This document shows, piece after piece, positions 27,301 through 36,307 of a DNA stretch of 64,000 nucleotides. Position 1 is the stretch's first letter, and every line of letters starts with the position of its first letter. The translations under genes were made by a program, and so were the position numbers. The notes under the pieces were generated by a model. That model was not told the DNA's origin and ran no database searches. It saw nothing but the letters and a program-made list of their open reading frames with translations. This stretch comes from VAZQ01 sp963758945. GTDB taxonomy: Bacteria; Pseudomonadota; Alphaproteobacteria; Rhizobiales; Xanthobacteraceae. The stretch lies in the NCBI GenBank assembly GCA_963758945.1, contig CAVWXY010000016.1, forward strand, positions 310,001 through 374,000, written 5' to 3'.

Positions 27301-28287
27301 ATGTCCCGCAAGCTCGAGCTCACCTTCGCCTGCGGCGATTACGAGATCATGCGCGCCTTGAAGGAGGGCATCGTCCGCCCGGAAGGAATCGAGCTGACGG
27401 TGCTGACCGACATGGCGGCGTCGCCGCGGCACTGGCGCTTCCTGCGCGGCCGCGAGTTCGACGTGGCCGAGGTCTCCGGTTCGGGTTACATCGCGGCGCG
27501 CGACCGAGACCTGCCGTTCCGCGCAATTCCGGTATTCCCCCATCGCCGCTTCCGCCACGGCTTCATCTTCGTCAACACCACCAAGGGCATCCGCAAGCCG
27601 ACCGACCTGATCGGCCGCAAGGTCGGCACCAAGGGCTATCTGTTCACCGCCGGGCTGTGGATGCGCGGCATCCTCGAGCACGATTACGGCGTGCCGCACA
27701 AATCCATCCAATGGCTCAGCGAGACCGACGAGGACGTGGATTTCACGCCGCCGCCCGGTCTCGACATCACCCAGGTGCCGCTCGACAAGTCGCTCGAGGA
27801 CATGCTGGTCGCGGGCGAGATCGACGCGCTGCTCTCGCCCGATCTGCTGCGGCCGCTCTCCGCGGGCGATGCGCGCGTGGGGCGGCTGTTTCCGAGCTAC
27901 AAGGAGGAGGAGATCGCGTTCTACCGCAAGACCGGGATTTTCCCGATCATGCACGTCGTCGGGATCAAGCAGGAGATCGTCGAACGGCATCCCTGGGTGG
28001 CGATCAACCTGTACAAGGCGTTCCAGAAGTCGAAGGCGCTTGCCATGGAGCGGATGGAGAATCCGCGCATCGTCCCGCTCGCCTGGTACCGCGAGGGCTG
28101 GGAGGAGCAGGAGCGCATCCTCGGCAAGGACCCCTGGGAGTACGGGCTGGGCGAGCGCAATGCCAGGAATTTCGAGCGGCTCGTCAGCTATTCGCACGAG
28201 CAAGGCGCGATCAAGCGGCCGCTGTCGCTCGACGAATTGTTCCTCAACGTCTCCGAGGGCCGCAAGCGCGACGAGTTCAGGATTTAG
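27301..28287 (+). CDS. 4,5-dihydroxyphthalate decarboxylase-like (type 2 PBP fold)
   Basis: A 328-residue soluble protein. LTFACGDYEIMRALKEG, EFDVAEVSGSGYIAARD and GRKVGTKGYLFTAGLWMRG, followed by WVAINLYKAFQKSK, are typical of the family annotated as dihydroxyphthalate decarboxylase, which shares the type 2 periplasmic-binding fold. There is no signal peptide, consistent with an enzyme or an intracellular ligand-binding protein. No other phthalate genes are adjacent, so the catalytic assignment is uncertain. It is divergent from the Bug receptor. Confidence 0.78.
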   Translation: MSRKLELTFACGDYEIMRALKEGIVRPEGIELTVLTDMAASPRHWRFLRGREFDVAEVSGSGYIAARDRDLPFRAIPVFPHRRFRHGFIFVNTTKGIRKPTDLIGRKVGTKGYLFTAGLWMRGILEHDYGVPHKSIQWLSETDEDVDFTPPPGLDITQVPLDKSLEDMLVAGEIDALLSPDLLRPLSAGDARVGRLFPSYKEEEIAFYRKTGIFPIMHVVGIKQEIVERHPWVAINLYKAFQKSKALAMERMENPRIVPLAWYREGWEEQERILGKDPWEYGLGERNARNFERLVSYSHEQGAIKRPLSLDELFLNVSEGRKRDEFRI

Positions 28288-28298
28288 CGGGCGCCTCG

Positions 28299-28523
28299 TC
28301 AGCTCTTGCGGATCCGGAACACCAGCACCTCGCCCTCGCGCGAGCTCGCTTCGAGCTTGTCGCCGGTCTGGCGCAGGAGGTTCGGGATGTCGATGGCGGT
28401 GAGCGGGTCCGTGCATTCGGCGACGAGGATGTCGCCGGCCTTCAAGGCGGTCAGTGCCTTGCGCGCGCGCAGCGCCGGCAAAGGACATTTGAGCCCGCGC
28501 AAGTTGATGGTCTTCTCGGCCAT
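28299..28523 (-). CDS. TusA/SirA-like sulfur-carrier protein
   Basis: A 74-residue protein with the TusA signature LRGLKCPLPALRARKAL, where Cys13 of CPLP carries persulfide sulfur, and the terminal FRIRKS strand. TusA relatives move sulfur for tRNA thiolation, but several supply sulfur to molybdenum cofactor steps. The neighbouring divergent MoeA-like genes and fdhD elsewhere in the window make such a role attractive here. The start at 28523 (MAEKT) fits the family length; the frame extends to 28619 without family sequence. Confidence 0.85.
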   Translation of the reverse strand: MAEKTINLRGLKCPLPALRARKALTALKAGDILVAECTDPLTAIDIPNLLRQTGDKLEASSREGEVLVFRIRKS

Positions 28524-28649
28524 GTGACCTCGTCGCTTCGCGGAGCACGGCACCAACGTAGCCCGCATTGAGCGAAGCGCCATGCGGGAACGACGCTCCC
28601 GGATTTCGCCACGCTCCATCCGGACTGCTATGTTCTAGGCGCCATAATA

Positions 28650-29783
28650 ATGAACCCGGCCATGGTGGTGGAGCCCGACATACCGCAACGCATCCCCCGG
28701 CTCACGCCGGTCGACGATGTGCTGGCCCGCGTCGATGCGCTGGTCGCCCCGGTTACAGCGCGCAGATGCGACCTCGCCGCCGCGCTCGGCCGCACGCTGG
28801 CCGAGGATGTCGTGACCGCCGCCGCGATCCCGGCAGCGGCGCGAGCGCTGCGCGACGGCTGGGCGGTGGCCTCCGATCTGACGGCCGATGCCGGCGCCTA
28901 TGCGCCGGCGCCGCTTCCCTCCGCGTCTCGCGTCGACGTGGGCGAGCCGCTGCCGGCCGGCGCCGACGCGGTGGCGCCGCTCGACGCGGTGACCATGCGC
29001 GACGGCATGGCGCAGGCGCTGGCCCCGGTCGCTCCCGGCGAAGGGGTGCTCGCGGCCGGCGCCGATGCCGCGCCCGGCGCAACGCTCCTCCAGGCGGGCC
29101 GCCGCCTCGATCGCGTGCGCGTCGGCCTGCTCACGGCGGCGGGTGTCGGCGAGGTGCGCGTCCGCGCTCCGCGCCTGCGCGTCGCGCGCGCGAGGCGCGG
29201 CGCCGACGCCGTCGTCGACGCGGCCATCGCCTGCATCGCCGAGGCCATCGAGGCGATGGGCGGCGCTGCCGCCATCGGCGAGCCGGAAGGGTTCGCAAGC
29301 GCGCTTGCCGACGCGACCGTCGATGCGATCGTTGTCGTGGGCGGCACCGGCAGCGGCCGCAACGACACGACCGTGCGCATGCTCGCGTCGGCGGGCGAAG
29401 TGCACGCGCACGGTATAGCGCTTCTCCCGGGCGAGACGACGGCGTTCGCAACCGTGGGCGCGCGGCCGGTGCTGGCGCTGCCGGGGCGGCTCGATGCGGC
29501 GCTCGCGGCCTGGCACGTCGTGGGCCGGGCCGTGCTGGCGCGGCTTGCGGGAAGCCGCGAGCCGCCGCGCCTGCGGACCGCGAAGCTCACTCACAAGGTG
29601 CCCTCGACCGTGGGTCTTTCGGAACTCGTCCCGGTGCGGTGCGACGGGGCCTCCGCCACACCCATAGCCTCGGGCTATGTGCCGCTCTCGGCGCTCGCGC
29701 AGGCCAATGGATGGATTTTGATAAGGCCGGACAGCGAGGGATATCCGGCGCAGAGCGAGGTCGTGATAAGACCTTGGCCATGA
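28650..29783 (+). CDS. MoeA-like molybdopterin-binding protein
   Basis: A 377-residue relative of MoeA, reduced in the N-terminal domains. It keeps the molybdopterin-binding core (IVVVGGTGSGRNDTTV and HGIALLPGETTAFATVG, then PVLALPGRLDAALAAW). MoeA normally inserts molybdate into adenylated molybdopterin. This divergent version precedes a second, larger MoeA fusion and overlaps it by four bases (ATGA), so the two are translationally coupled and may act as a pair. The catalytic aspartate of the SGGVSxGxxD motif is present as RND. Confidence 0.82.
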   Translation: MNPAMVVEPDIPQRIPRLTPVDDVLARVDALVAPVTARRCDLAAALGRTLAEDVVTAAAIPAAARALRDGWAVASDLTADAGAYAPAPLPSASRVDVGEPLPAGADAVAPLDAVTMRDGMAQALAPVAPGEGVLAAGADAAPGATLLQAGRRLDRVRVGLLTAAGVGEVRVRAPRLRVARARRGADAVVDAAIACIAEAIEAMGGAAAIGEPEGFASALADATVDAIVVVGGTGSGRNDTTVRMLASAGEVHAHGIALLPGETTAFATVGARPVLALPGRLDAALAAWHVVGRAVLARLAGSREPPRLRTAKLTHKVPSTVGLSELVPVRCDGASATPIASGYVPLSALAQANGWILIRPDSEGYPAQSEVVIRPWP

Positions 29784-31768
29784 CTGCACGTTTCGAGCCG
29801 AAAGCAGCCGAGCGCGATCTGATCGCGAACATTCGCCGCGCCGCGCGGCAGGAGCAATTCCTCGAAGTGGTCTCGGCCGCGGAGGCGCGCGCGCGCTTCA
29901 TGCGGCGGATCGATCTCGCGCCGCTGCCGGGTGAGATGGTCGGCCTGTCGATGGCGCTCGGCCGCGTGCTCGCGCACGACGTGACCGCGCCGATCGACGC
30001 GCCGCCGTTCGATCGCGCCAATGTCGACGGATTTGCGCTGCGCTCCGCCGACAGCGCCGGCGCGAGCGACATCGCGCCGCGCCGCTTTCGCCTCAACGGC
30101 GAGGTGATCGTCTGCGGGCACGCCCCGGCGCTTGAGGTGGCGGCTGGCTCCGCCACCACGATCGCCACCGGCGGCGTCCTCCCGCGCGGCGCCGACGCCG
30201 TCGTGATGGTCGAGCACACCGAGCTGATCGACGAGGGCGGCGCACCGGCCATCGACCTGCGCCGCGCGGCCGCATCCGGCCAGTTCGTGTCCTATGCCGG
30301 GTCCGACCTCGCGCGCGGCGAGGTCGTGCTGCGGCGGAACACCGGCATCTCGTCGCGCGAGATCGGGATGCTCGCGGCCTGCGGCCTCGCCGAGGTCGAG
30401 GTGGTGCGCAAGCCCAAGGTCGCAGTGCTCTCGACCGGCGACGAGCTGGTGGCGCCGGGCGGCGTGCTCGCGCCGGCGCAGGTCTACGACAGCAACGGAG
30501 CGATCATCGCGGCCGCGGTCGCGGAAGCGGGCGGCGAACCGGTCGCCTTCGGCGCCTTCCCGGACGACGAGGCCGCGCTCGAACGCGCCATGCGCGGTGC
30601 GCTCGCCGGCTGCGACATGATCGTGCTCTCCGGCGGCACGTCCAAGGGCGCGGGCGATCTCTCCCATCGCATCGTGGCGAAGCTCGGCGAGATCCTGGTT
30701 CATGGCGTCGCGCTCAAGCCGGGCAAGCCGCTCTGCCTCGCCGTCGCCGACGGCAAGCCGCTCGTCGTGCTGCCGGGTTTTCCCACCTCTGCGATCTTCA
30801 CCTTCCACGCCTTCGTCGCGCCCGTGATCCGCGCCCGCGCCGGCCTGCCGCCGCAGGCCGCGCGGGTCGTGGAGGCCGAGGTGCCGGTGCGCATCGCCTC
30901 CGAGCTCGGACGCCAGGAATTCGTGCTCGTCGCGCTCGTTGCCGGGGATGCCGGCGAGGCGGTTGCCTTCCCGACCGCGAAGGGTTCCGGCGCCGTCACC
31001 AGCTTCTCCCAGGCCGACGGCTTCCTCGAGATCGACGCCCTGGCGAGCGCCCTCGATGCCGGCACCCGCGCGCGCGTGACGTTGATCGGGCAATCCGCTG
31101 CGATGCCCGATCTCGTGATCATGGGCAGCCATTGCATCGCGCTCGACGTGGTGCTCGGCGCGCTCGCCGAACGCGGGTTCATCGCGCGCACCATCGCGAT
31201 CGGCAGCATGGGCGGGGTGGCGGCGGCCGAGCGCGGCGAATGCGACCTGGCGCCGGTGCACCTCGTCGATCCGGCGAGCGGCGTCTACAACGCGCATCTG
31301 CTCCACGACGGCCTCGCGCTGGTGAAAGGCTGGCAGCGGATGCAGGGCTTCGTGCACCGCGAGGACGACGTCCGCTTCGCCGGACGCAGCGCCGCCGCCG
31401 CGCTCTGCCGCCGCGCTCGCCGATCCCGTTGCCTCATGGTCAACCGCAACGCCGGCGCCGGAACGCGCGTGCTCATCGACCGGCTGCTCGCCGGCGCGCG
31501 GCCCGCCGGCTACAGCAACCAGCCGCGCTCGCACAACGCGGTCGCCGCCGCGGTGGCGCAGGGGCGCGCCGATTGGGGGATCGCGATCGCGTCGGTGGCC
31601 CGGCTCTACCGCCTCGGCTTTCTTCCCATCGCGCCCGAGGGCTACGACTTTCTCCTGGTCGAGCGCCGCCGCCAGCGCCCGGCGGTCGCGGCCTTTCTCG
31701 CGGCGCTGCGCGACGAGAGCGTGCGCGAAAAAATTCGCGCGCTCGGCATGCGCCCCGCCGACGCCTGA
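29780..31768 (+). CDS. MoeA fused to a periplasmic-binding-like domain
   Basis: A 662-residue protein. Residues 30-430 are MoeA (PPFDRANVDGFALRS, TGGVLPRGADAVVMVEHT, VAVLSTGDELVAPG, VLSGGTSKGAGDLSH, HGVALKPGKPLCLAV). Residues 440-655 are a substrate-binding-like domain (VIMGSHCIALDVVLGAL, AGAGTRVLIDRLL, GRADWGIAIASVA), as in LysR-type and tungstate/molybdate-sensing proteins. The binding domain may sense or deliver the oxyanion. It is translationally coupled to the MoeA-like gene before it. A short segment encoded at 31406-31429 looks garbled, as described in the findings. Confidence 0.87.
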   Translation: MTARFEPKAAERDLIANIRRAARQEQFLEVVSAAEARARFMRRIDLAPLPGEMVGLSMALGRVLAHDVTAPIDAPPFDRANVDGFALRSADSAGASDIAPRRFRLNGEVIVCGHAPALEVAAGSATTIATGGVLPRGADAVVMVEHTELIDEGGAPAIDLRRAAASGQFVSYAGSDLARGEVVLRRNTGISSREIGMLAACGLAEVEVVRKPKVAVLSTGDELVAPGGVLAPAQVYDSNGAIIAAAVAEAGGEPVAFGAFPDDEAALERAMRGALAGCDMIVLSGGTSKGAGDLSHRIVAKLGEILVHGVALKPGKPLCLAVADGKPLVVLPGFPTSAIFTFHAFVAPVIRARAGLPPQAARVVEAEVPVRIASELGRQEFVLVALVAGDAGEAVAFPTAKGSGAVTSFSQADGFLEIDALASALDAGTRARVTLIGQSAAMPDLVIMGSHCIALDVVLGALAERGFIARTIAIGSMGGVAAAERGECDLAPVHLVDPASGVYNAHLLHDGLALVKGWQRMQGFVHREDDVRFAGRSAAAALCRRARRSRCLMVNRNAGAGTRVLIDRLLAGARPAGYSNQPRSHNAVAAAVAQGRADWGIAIASVARLYRLGFLPIAPEGYDFLLVERRRQRPAVAAFLAALRDESVREKIRALGMRPADA

Positions 31769-31791
31769 TTCATCCGCTACGACCTTCGAGC

Positions 31792-33093
31792 ATGTTGCGC
31801 ATCATCCTCGCCGTTACGCTCCTCCTCCCGATCGCGTCGGTGGGAGCGCAGGCGCAGCTGCGCGGCCATGGCGGGCCGGTGCGCGCACTCGCGATCTCTC
31901 CCGACGGCACGCAGGCGGTGTCCGGCAGCTTCGACACTTCGGTGATCCGCTGGTCGCTGCCGCGCAACGCGGCCGAGCAGGTGCTGCGGTTCCACGACGG
32001 CGCGGTTAACGCGGCGGTGTTCCTGCCCGACGGCCGCATCGCCAGCAGCGGCGAGGATGCGCGCATCGCGATCTGGCGGCCGGGCGAGCCGCAGCCCGCG
32101 ACGGTGCTCACGGGCCACCAGGCGCCGGTGGTCGCGCTCGCGGTGTCGCCCGACGGAACGACGCTCGCCTCGGCGTCCTGGGACCACACCGCGCGGGTAT
32201 GGCCGCTCAAAGCGGGTCCGCAATCCGGCGGCGGCTCGCGCGTGATCGAGGGTCATGGCCAGAACGTCAACGGCGTGGCCTTTGCGCCCGACGGCCGCGC
32301 GCTCGTCACCGCCGGCTATGATGCGACGCTGCGCATCACGCCGCTCGTCGGCACGGCCGCGCCGATCATCACCGCGCTGCCGACGGCGCTCAACGCCGTC
32401 GTGGTCGCCGCCGACGGCGAGATCATCACCGCCGGCGCCGACGGCAAGGTCTACATTCTCTCGGCCGCGGGCAAGCGCAAGCGCGAGATCGAGGCGGCGC
32501 AGACGCCCATCATCGCGCTGGCGCTGTCGCGCGACGGCCGACTCATTGCCGCGGCGAGCATCCGCGGGTCGGTCGCCATCATCGACCGTGCCGCGCGTAC
32601 GCTCGCGCGTACGCTGGTCGGGCCCGGCCTGCCGGTCTGGTCGGCCGCCTTCTTTCCCGACAACCGCACCCTGCTCACCGGCGGCACCGACCGTATCATC
32701 CGGCGCTGGGACGCGGTCACCGGCGAGCCGATCGGCAACGTGGTGATGGGCGCCCCCGAGGATCCGCTCGCCGCCTTCGCCGGCGACCCCGGCGCCGAGG
32801 TGTTCCGCGCCTGTGTCGCCTGCCATACCCTGCGCGCCGATGAGGGGGTGCGCGCCGGCCCCACGCTCGCCGGCATTTTCGGGCGCAGGATCGCGACGCT
32901 GCCCGGCTACAATTTCTCCGCCGCGCTCAAGACATTGAACATCGTGTGGACGCCGGAGACGGTCGCGAAGCTGTTCGAGGTCGGACCCATGACCTACACC
33001 CCCGGCACCAAGATGCCGGAACAGCGGATCGGTTCGGCCGAGGACCGCGCGGCGCTGGTGCGGTTCTTGGAGAAGGCGACGAAAAAAGATTGA
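31792..33093 (+). CDS. exported WD40 propeller with C-terminal cytochrome c
   Basis: A 433-residue protein with a signal peptide (LRIILAVTLLLPIASVGAQA). About seven WD40-like blades follow (HGGPVRALAISPDGTQAVSG, DGTTLASASWDHTARVW and others), then a cytochrome c domain from about residue 335 with one heme site CVACH and a late methionine (TKMPEQR). It begins 23 bases after the MoeA fusion gene. The fused architecture suggests a periplasmic electron carrier or scaffold; its partner enzyme is not shown by the sequence. Formate dehydrogenase and SorA are candidates only by proximity. Confidence 0.85.
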   Translation: MLRIILAVTLLLPIASVGAQAQLRGHGGPVRALAISPDGTQAVSGSFDTSVIRWSLPRNAAEQVLRFHDGAVNAAVFLPDGRIASSGEDARIAIWRPGEPQPATVLTGHQAPVVALAVSPDGTTLASASWDHTARVWPLKAGPQSGGGSRVIEGHGQNVNGVAFAPDGRALVTAGYDATLRITPLVGTAAPIITALPTALNAVVVAADGEIITAGADGKVYILSAAGKRKREIEAAQTPIIALALSRDGRLIAAASIRGSVAIIDRAARTLARTLVGPGLPVWSAAFFPDNRTLLTGGTDRIIRRWDAVTGEPIGNVVMGAPEDPLAAFAGDPGAEVFRACVACHTLRADEGVRAGPTLAGIFGRRIATLPGYNFSAALKTLNIVWTPETVAKLFEVGPMTYTPGTKMPEQRIGSAEDRAALVRFLEKATKKD

Positions 33094-33168
33094 TTCAGGC
33101 TGCGTGCGGCTGATCGGCTGATCTGACTGACGAGAGCAAACCAATGGGCTGCTTAATCGGATTCCCAA

Positions 33169-34071
33169 TCATCGCGTGGCGCCGATGAGCTCCAGCGCGG
33201 CCTCGGTCACGACGCCCGGGGCCTCCTGAGGCAGATTGTGGCCGGCGCGGGGGATGACCCGGCGCTGATAGGGCGCGGTGAAGAAGCGCGCATGCTTCTC
33301 CGACATTTCGGGCGGGCCGACGCCGTTCGCTTCGCCGTGCAGGGCGATGGTCGGCACCGGGATCGTCGGCTGGGCGGTGAGGCGCTGCTCGATCGGCGCG
33401 AGGGCGGGATCGCCGGCGGCGTTGTTGAAGCGGTGGCGGTAGGACTGGATTGTCACGTCGACGAAATCCGGATTGTCGAACGACGCCGCCGTGCGCTCGA
33501 AGGTCGCGTCGTCGAATATCCAGTTCGGCGACCACAGCCGCCAGATCAGCCGACAGAATTCGCGCCGGTTTGCCTCGAGCCCGGCGCGCCCGCGCTCGGT
33601 GTTGAAGTAATACTGATACCAGAAGCGATGCTCCTGCTCGGGCGCCGCCGGCGCGCCCGAGCGGGCGATGTCCTGGATGTTGTAGCCGTTGCCGCTGACC
33701 AGGCAGCGCACGCGCTCGGGCCATAGCGCCGCCACGATGCAGGCGGCGCGGCCGCCCCAGTCGTAGCCGACGAGCGCAGCCCGCGGCAGGGCGAGCGCAT
33801 CCATGAGCTCGATCAGGTCGCTGCCGAGCGCGGCCTGCTGTCCCGATCGCGGCGTGGCGGCGGAAAGGAAGCGCGTGGGGCCGAAGCCGCGCAGATAGGG
33901 CACGATCGTGCGGCAGCCGGCGGCGACGAGCCGCGGTACCATGTCGTCGTAGACGCGTGGATCGTAGGGCCAGCCGTGCAGGAGGAGCACGGGCACGCCG
34001 TCCGCCGGGCCGCTCTCCTCGTAGGCCAGGTCGAGCACGCTGGTGCGGAGGTGCTTGAGAATTGCACTCAT
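33169..34071 (-). CDS. alpha/beta hydrolase, epoxide-hydrolase-like
   Basis: A 300-residue alpha/beta hydrolase with the oxyanion motif LLHGWP, nucleophile elbow GYDWGG (Asp104 rather than serine), and the C-terminal GHNLPQEAP with the catalytic histidine. An aspartate nucleophile is the mark of epoxide hydrolases and haloalkane dehalogenases. Its start overlaps the stop of the upstream ferredoxin-type gene by ATGA, so the two are translationally coupled, an odd pairing with no obvious shared reaction. Confidence 0.83.
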   Translation of the reverse strand: MSAILKHLRTSVLDLAYEESGPADGVPVLLLHGWPYDPRVYDDMVPRLVAAGCRTIVPYLRGFGPTRFLSAATPRSGQQAALGSDLIELMDALALPRAALVGYDWGGRAACIVAALWPERVRCLVSGNGYNIQDIARSGAPAAPEQEHRFWYQYYFNTERGRAGLEANRREFCRLIWRLWSPNWIFDDATFERTAASFDNPDFVDVTIQSYRHRFNNAAGDPALAPIEQRLTAQPTIPVPTIALHGEANGVGPPEMSEKHARFFTAPYQRRVIPRAGHNLPQEAPGVVTEAALELIGATR

Positions 34072-36098
34072 GTCTCCCGCTTGCCCGCGCGCTCCTCTTC
34101 CTCGCGCTCGCGCAGATAGTCCTCGGTGGTGCGCGCCTTGGGCCGCGGGGTGCCGTAGGGATCGAACTCCTGCTCGGTGACGGCCACCACCCGGCAGTCC
34201 TCGCACATCTTGATCAGGTCGAGGCGTTGCGCGGAGTTCTGGAACATCCAGTGCTTGCCCTCGAGCTTGGCGGCAACGCGCTCGATGGTGCTCTTGACGC
34301 CGAACGGCTTGCTGCAGCGGATGCAGCAGAACGGCTCCTCTTCTTTGAGCACGCGCGCGCTCGCGGTCGCGGCGCGAAAATCGAGCTGCGGCGTGAGCGT
34401 GATCACCTGCTCCGGGCAGGTTGCCTTGCACAGCCCGCATTGCACGCAGGCGTCCTCGGCAAAGCGCAGCATCGGCCGCTCGGGGTTGTCGCCGAGCGCG
34501 CCGGTGGGGCAGGCCGAGACGCAGGCGAGGCAGAGCGTGCAGCCCGCGACATTGAGCTCGACCGCGCCGAAGGGAGCGCCCGCCGGCAGCGCGACGACGT
34601 CGACGGGCACCGGCGCCGCGCGCTGCAGCTCCCGCAACGCGAGCCGCATGACGTCGCGTTTGGGTCCGACCGGCAGGAAGCTCGCGGGCTGCGGCGCGCC
34701 CTGCCGGCTTTCGATCGCGCGCAGCGCGTCGCCGAGCGCATCGGGATCGTCGGTCTCGATGGTCGCGGCGCGGCCGCTGCCGAAGCCGAGCCCGGACAGA
34801 ATCGCTTCCGCGAGCGCGAGCGTCTGGCCGAGGCCGGCGGTGTCGTGGCGCGGCTTGGCGCGCAACAGAAAGCGCATCGCCGAGGCGCCGTAGGCAAACG
34901 CTGCGGCGACAGCCTCGAGGCCGACCTGGGTCACTTCGTTGACCGCGAGCGGCAGCACGTTCGCCGGCAGGCCGTCGCCGAAACGCGCGAGCGCATCGAT
35001 CAGCGGCACGCCATGGGCGTCGTCGTGGACGAGCACGATCGGCGGCGCTTCGCCCCCCGCCTCGCGATAGACCGTGAGCAGCGCGCGCAGCTTGCGCATC
35101 AGCGAGTCTGCCGGCGGCAGCGCATAGCCGGCCGCGCCGGTCGGGCACACCGCGGCGCACTGTCCGCAGCCGGCACAGACATGGGCGTCGATCGCGACAT
35201 GATCGCCGGCGGGCGCGATCGCGCCGGTCGGGCAGAGGTCGAGGCAGCGCGTGCAGCCGACCACGTTCGAGCGCGAATGGGCGCACAGGTCTTCGGCAAA
35301 TGCGACGTAGCGCGGCTTGTCGAAACTGCCGACGAGGTCGCGCGCCTTGAGCACGGCCTTGAGCACCGCGGCCGGATCGCCGGGATCGGCGCGCAGATAG
35401 CCGTCGCGCAGATCGGCCGCGGTGAAGAGCGGCGCGCCGCCCGAGAGGTCGAGCACGAGGTCGCAGCGCGATACCGCGCCGTCGCGGCTTGCCCCGAAGC
35501 GGAGCGCGTCGCGCGACGACGGCGCCGGTTGCGCGTAGCCGTCGACGGTGAGCTCGAAGGCGCCGAGATGGCCGGTGGCCGCGCGAATCGAGCCGCGCAC
35601 CACCGGGAAGTCGGTCACCCGCGGCGGCGGCACCGTGGCCGACGGCTTGATCAGCACCGTTACGTCGAGGTGGCCCTTGAGCAGGTTGCCCGCTTCCACC
35701 GCCTGATCGTCGCGGCCGTAGATCAGGATCACGCCTTCGCTGGTGAGGTTGACAAAGGGGATGGCGGGAGTGGGCTCGGCGGCAACGGCGAGCAGGGCCG
35801 CCATCTTGGGGCCCGCACCGCTCGCATCCTTGGACCAGCCGGCAGTCTCGCGGATATTGGCGTAGGTGATGTCGGCGTCACCGGCCACTTCCGCGAACAG
35901 CGGCGCTTCCTGGGTGCAGCCCACGACCAGCGGCTCGCCGCCTGCCGCCGCGTCGCGGAACTTGTCGAGCTCCGCCCGGCAGAGCTGGCGCGCGGTCAGG
36001 ACCTGCGCGCCACGACAGCCGCGTCGAACCGCGGCGCCATCGAGCGGCATCGTGTCTTCACACGAACAGATAACGATGGTGGGTGGCCGATCGGCCAT
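34068..36098 (-). CDS. multi-[4Fe-4S] ferredoxin-type protein
   Basis: A 676-residue soluble iron-sulfur protein. Four ferredoxin motifs are visible: CTRCLDLCPTGAI, CAGCGQCAAVCPTGA, CTLCLACVSACPTGAL and CVQCGLCKATCPEQVI. Further cysteine pairs occur near the end (CCIRCSKPFG and CEDCR). The N-terminal third (VICSCEDTMPLDG, VVGCTQEAP) resembles heterodisulfide-reductase-type or CoB-like cysteine motifs. It likely carries electrons in the cytoplasm near the formate dehydrogenase region. The start at 36098 (MADRPP) is chosen because the upstream frame runs through the palindromic repeat. Confidence 0.85.
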   Translation of the reverse strand: MADRPPTIVICSCEDTMPLDGAAVRRGCRGAQVLTARQLCRAELDKFRDAAAGGEPLVVGCTQEAPLFAEVAGDADITYANIRETAGWSKDASGAGPKMAALLAVAAEPTPAIPFVNLTSEGVILIYGRDDQAVEAGNLLKGHLDVTVLIKPSATVPPPRVTDFPVVRGSIRAATGHLGAFELTVDGYAQPAPSSRDALRFGASRDGAVSRCDLVLDLSGGAPLFTAADLRDGYLRADPGDPAAVLKAVLKARDLVGSFDKPRYVAFAEDLCAHSRSNVVGCTRCLDLCPTGAIAPAGDHVAIDAHVCAGCGQCAAVCPTGAAGYALPPADSLMRKLRALLTVYREAGGEAPPIVLVHDDAHGVPLIDALARFGDGLPANVLPLAVNEVTQVGLEAVAAAFAYGASAMRFLLRAKPRHDTAGLGQTLALAEAILSGLGFGSGRAATIETDDPDALGDALRAIESRQGAPQPASFLPVGPKRDVMRLALRELQRAAPVPVDVVALPAGAPFGAVELNVAGCTLCLACVSACPTGALGDNPERPMLRFAEDACVQCGLCKATCPEQVITLTPQLDFRAATASARVLKEEEPFCCIRCSKPFGVKSTIERVAAKLEGKHWMFQNSAQRLDLIKMCEDCRVVAVTEQEFDPYGTPRPKARTTEDYLREREEEERAGKRET

Positions 36099-36136
36099 GC
36101 TTGCTCCGGCTGTATCAGGCCCTCCGCGTTTCCATG

Positions 36137-36232
36137 CCATGCCCGCGAAAGCGGGCATCCAGTCATCGCCGATGTCGCGGCTATGCGCCGAGGCGGTGAT
36201 TACCGGATCATCCGCTTTCGCGGATGATGACA
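36137..36232. repeat. palindromic MITE/REPIN-like element, copy 1
   Basis: Left arm CATGCCCGCGAAAGCGGGCA followed by TCCAGT, about 40 bases of spacer, then right arm GGATCATCCGCTTTCGCGGA and TGATGAC. Each arm is itself a hairpin. It fills most of the gap between the divergent ferredoxin gene and the lipoate-ligase-like gene. The same two-arm layout recurs at 44645, 52002, 54791 and 56014, with a single arm at 53242. Confidence 0.8.
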
Positions 36233-36307
36233 CCGAGAGCGGGTCTGGCCACGCGCCACCGCAGGTTATAATGACTACAAAGAGAAATCGCGAGTCCGGG
36301 AGCGCAG

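Noticed and set aside
28524..28649. Possible molybdenum-cofactor riboswitch upstream of the MoeA-like gene
   Set aside because: I could not find the conserved stems of the Moco RNA motif here or upstream of fdhA; a covariance search would be needed to be sure.
29675..31534. A 619-residue minus-strand open frame opposite the MoeA fusion
   Set aside because: Low-complexity, Arg/Ala-rich product opposite a clear gene.
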